Shown: positions 61,743 to 64,000 of the stretch, in pieces
Position numbering within the stretch: the stretch's first letter is position 1
Layout of the letters: each line of letters opens with the position of its first letter
Notes under the pieces: generated by a model
What the model was told of the DNA's origin: nothing
Database searches by the model: none
Seen by the model: only the letters and a program-made list of their open reading frames with translations
Program-made: the position numbers and the translations under genes
DNA from: Limanda limanda
Taxonomy: Eukaryota > Chordata > Actinopteri > Pleuronectiformes > Pleuronectidae
Length of the DNA stretch: 64,000 nt
Assembly: GCF_963576545.1 (NCBI RefSeq)
Contig: NW_026870423.1
Coordinates: 372,001-436,000, forward strand
Direction of reading: 5' to 3'

Positions 61743-63674
61743 AGGTCGGAGAGACTTGCAAGTAGGCTCTACCCCCACTAAATGGGGTAGCGCGCATCGA
61801 TCGGTACCATCCTTGAGCTTCTCCGACTTTCGGAAGGGTTAGGGTTAGGGTTAGGGATGAAAGCACATAGGAGAAAGAGATATTCTTGAATAACTTTTTT
61901 TGTGAAGGTCGGAGAGACTTGGAAAGTGGTTGCATCTGGACTAATTTGGGTCCTGCGGATCGATTGGTACCATCCCCGAGCTTGTACGACCTTCGGAAGA
62001 GGTCGACCGACGAAATTCCCCCAAATCTGAGGAGATATTCTTGAATAACTTTTTTTGTGAAGGTCGGAGAGACTTGCAAGTAGGCTCTACCCCCACTAAA
62101 TGGGGTAGCGCACATCGATCGGTACCATCCTTGAGCTTCTCCGACTTTCGGAAGGGTTAGGGTTAGGGTTAGGGATGAAAGCACATAGGAGAAAGAGATA
62201 TTCTTGAATAACTTTTTTTGTGAAGGTCGGAGAGACTTGCAAGTAGGCTCTACCCCCACTAAATGGGGTAGCGCGCATCGATCGGTACCATCCTTGAGCT
62301 TCTCCGACTTTTGGAAGGGTTAGGGTTAGGGTTAGGGATGAAAGCACATAGGAGAAAGAGATATTCTTGAATAACTTTTTTTGTGAAGGTCGGAGAGACT
62401 TGCAAGTAGGCTCTACCCCCACTAAATGGGGTAGCGCGCATCGATCGGTACCATCCTTGAGCTTCTCCGACTTTCGGAAGGGTTAGGGTTAGGGTTAGGG
62501 ATGAAAGCACATAGGAGAAAGAGATATTCTTGAATAACTTTTTTTGTGAAGGTCGGAGAGACTTGCAAGTAGGCTCTACCCCCACTAAATGGGGTAGCGC
62601 GCATCGATCGGTACCATCCTTGAGCTTCTCCGACTTTCGGAAGGGTTAGGGTTAGGGTTAGGGATGAAAGCACATAGGAGAAAGAGATATTCTTGAATAA
62701 CTTTTTTTGTGAAGGTCGGAGAGACTTGCAAGTAGGCTCTACCCCCACTAAATGGGGTAGCGCGCATCGATCGGTACCATCCTTGAGCTTCTCCGACTTT
62801 CGGAAGGGTTAGGGTTAGGGTTAGGGATGAAAGCACATAGGAGAAAGAGATATTCTTGAATAACTTTTTTTGTGAAGGTCGGAGAGACTTGGAAAGTGGT
62901 TGCATCTGGACTAATTTGGGTCCTGCGGATCGATTGGTACCATCCCCGAGTTTGTAAGACCTTCGGAAGAGGTCGACCGACGAAATTCCCCCAAATCTGA
63001 GGAGATATTCTTGAATAACTTTTTTTGTGAAGGTCGGAGAGACTTGCAAGTAGGCTCTACCCCCACTAAATGGGGTAGCGCACATCGATCGGTACCATCC
63101 TTGAGCTTCTCCGACTTTCGGAAGGGTTAGGGTTAGGGTTAGGGATGAAAGCACATAGGAGAAAGAGATATTCTTGAATAACTTTTTTTGTGAAGGTCGG
63201 AGAGACTTGCAAGTAGGCTGTACCCCCACTAAATGGGGTAGCGCACATCGATCAGTACCATCCTTGAGCTTCTCCGACTTTCGGAAGGGTTAGGGTTAGG
63301 GTTAGGGATGAAAGCACATAGGAGAAAGAGATATTCTTGAATAACTTTTTTTGTGAAGGTCGGAGAGACTTGGAAAGTGGTTGCATCTGGACTAATTTGG
63401 GTCCTGCAGATCGATTGGTACCATCCCCGAGCTTGTACGACCTTCGGAAGAGGTCGACCGACGAAATTCCCCCAAATCTGAGGAGATATTCTTGAATAAC
63501 TTTTTTTGTGAAGGTCGGAGAGACTTGCAAGTAGGCTCTACCCCCACTAAATGGGGTAGCGCACATCGATCGGTACCATCCTTGAGCTTCTCCGACTTTC
63601 GGAAGGGTTAGGGTTAGGGTTAGGGATGAAAGCACATAGGAGAAAGAGATATTCTTGAATAACTTTTTTTGTGA

Positions 63675-63988
63675 AGGTCGGAGAGACTTGCAAGTAGGCT
63701 CTACCCCCACTAAATGGGGTAGCGCGCATCGATCGGTACCATCCTTGAGCTTCTCCGACTTTTGGAAGGGTTAGGGTTAGGGATGAAAGCACATAGGAGA
63801 AAGAGATATTCTTGAATAACTTTTTTTGTGAAGGTCGGAGAGACTTGCAAGTAGGCTCTACCCCCACTAAATGGGGTAGCGCGCATCGATCGGTACCATC
63901 CTTGAGCTTCTCCGACTTTCGGAAGGGTTAGGGTTAGGGATGAAAGCACATAGGAGAAAGAGATATTCTTGAATAACTTTTTTTGTGA
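63675..63988 (+). repeat. Two adjacent A monomers, both with shortened telomere tracts
   Basis: The A monomers at 63675-63831 (also C89T) and 63832-63988 each lack one TTAGGG unit. It is the only adjacent pair in the window and lies at its right edge. The 12 bases after it (63989-64000) begin another monomer. Confidence 0.94.
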
Positions 63989-64000
63989 AGGTCGGAGAGA

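Larger units (their letters stand above)
490..63511 (+). repeat. Positions of all 85 B monomers
   Basis: B starts: 490, 1297, 2430, 3237, 4044, 5177, 6310, 7117, 8244, 9051, 9532, 10176, 11309, 12116, 12597, 13567, 14374, 15338, 15982, 17115, 17759, 18240, 19373, 20180, 20661, 21631, 22438, 23408, 24052, 25185, 26155, 26636, 27117, 28081, 29051, 29532, 30502, 30983, 31790, 32108, 32752, 33722, 34040, 34358, 34676, 35646, 36453, 36934, 37904, 38385, 39355, 40162, 40643, 41613, 42094, 42901, 43219, 44189, 44507, 45151, 46121, 47091, 47572, 48542, 49023, 49823, 50304, 51274, 51755, 52562, 52880, 53524, 54494, 54975, 55945, 56426, 57396, 58366, 59010, 59980, 60461, 61431, 61906, 62876, 63357. Everything between them is A monomers. 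Two B monomers are never adjacent; one to six A monomers always separate them. Confidence 0.95.
1..64000 (+). repeat. Two-monomer satellite array (A 163 bp, B 155 bp) with embedded telomere motif
   Basis: The window reads as consecutive monomers that all begin AGGTCGGAGAGACTTG. I placed all 85 B monomers by eye and solved each gap as a whole number of A monomers. The totals are 312 A, 85 B and 12 leftover bases; with seven 6-bp losses and one 1-bp loss this gives exactly 64,000 bp. All monomers share one orientation, and no insertion, inversion or unique spacer was found. GC is about 47% in both monomer types. Most A copies are identical to the consensus or differ at one or two positions, which indicates recent homogenisation. 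Such arrays are known from subtelomeres, centromeres, pericentromeres and B chromosomes of eukaryotes; which of these applies cannot be told from the window. True copy number depends on the assembly being correct. Confidence 0.98.
26310..64000 (+). repeat. Family R region, dominated by a 9-monomer 1451-bp HOR
   Basis: 180 A and 54 B monomers (3.3 A per B, against 4.7 in 1-10175). The spacing pair of five A then two A recurs about a dozen times. The usual unit is: A with G52A; A with C89T, often with G61A and T-run change; three plain A; B; A with G52A; plain A; B. Deviations are spacings of 4, 3 and 1. Around fifty G52A monomers were seen, nearly always directly 3' of a B; the few others are the second A after a B. 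Confidence 0.88.

Noticed and set aside
36..63949. Some 240 minus-strand open frames of 60-532 codons
   Set aside because: They are the same few peptides repeated, with start and stop set by monomer order. 163 is 1 mod 3 and 155 is 2 mod 3, so frame rotates predictably; the C-strand telomere tract is stop-free in two frames. No domain, ribosome-binding or promoter context, and most frames overlap the next one.
1..64000. True telomere
   Set aside because: TTAGGG units occur only as short tracts of 15 or 21 bp inside a complex 163-bp monomer; no run of pure telomere repeats is present.
1..64000. CRISPR array
   Set aside because: Repeats are regular, but the whole monomer is repeated and there are no unique spacers; repeat size and sequence do not fit.
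1..64000. Mobile element or viral integration
   Set aside because: No terminal repeats, target-site duplications, integrase, transposase or reverse-transcriptase coding sequence; no break in the monomer register anywhere.
1..64000. The entire array as an assembly artefact
   Set aside because: Rare variants with long-range order and private differences between duplicated segments are what real higher-order repeats show. Local errors in copy number remain possible and can only be settled with long reads.
1..64000. Plant origin from satellite style
   Set aside because: Most plants use TTTAGGG; the tract here is TTAGGG. Some plant groups do use TTAGGG, so plants are not excluded, but nothing favours them and I make no species call.

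Overview
The whole 64 kb window is one uninterrupted satellite DNA array. It has no single-copy sequence, no credible gene, no RNA gene and no transposon, and both ends lie inside the array. It parses without remainder into 312 copies of a 163-bp monomer (A), 85 copies of a related 155-bp monomer (B) and a 12-bp partial monomer at the right end. All copies lie head to tail in one orientation. The only length changes are seven monomers that lost one 6-bp telomere unit and one monomer that lost a single base. These counts add up to exactly 64,000 bp.

Each A monomer carries a 21-bp telomere-type tract, (GGGTTA)3GGG. That is four G3 runs, the minimum for an intramolecular G-quadruplex, always with the G-rich strand on +. 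B monomers match A in their first 94 bp (about 74% identity) and their last 29 bp (identical), but have unrelated sequence in place of the telomeric tract. Such an array points to a eukaryotic nuclear chromosome, in a subtelomeric, pericentromeric or centromeric block, in a lineage with TTAGGG telomeres (animals, most fungi, kinetoplastids, several algae and protists). I cannot name the organism.

Layout, by number of A monomers between Bs and by diagnostic base changes: 1-644 is the tail of a partial unit. 645-12751 holds four tandem higher-order repeats (HORs) of 2747, 3073, 3222 and 3065 bp (family L, about 14 A to 3 B). 12752-15981 is a block that introduces right-type variants. 15982-20815 returns to family L. 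20816-24051 repeats the 12752-15981 block as part of an 8.06-kb duplication. 24052-26309 is L again. From 26310 to the end the array is dominated by a 9-monomer, 1451-bp HOR (family R: A5-B-A2-B), broken by AB dimers and long-range copies at offsets of 3709, 11111 and 20772 bp.

There are no genes to work together. The likely functional parts are DNA features: about 614 internal telomere-factor-type sites, 305 G-quadruplex motifs, a 45-bp box shared by both monomers at every junction, a hairpin-forming segment at about the same place in both monomers, and a monomer length close to one nucleosome. Many open frames exist on the minus strand. They follow from monomer length modulo 3 and the stop-free C-strand telomere frames, and I do not regard them as genes.
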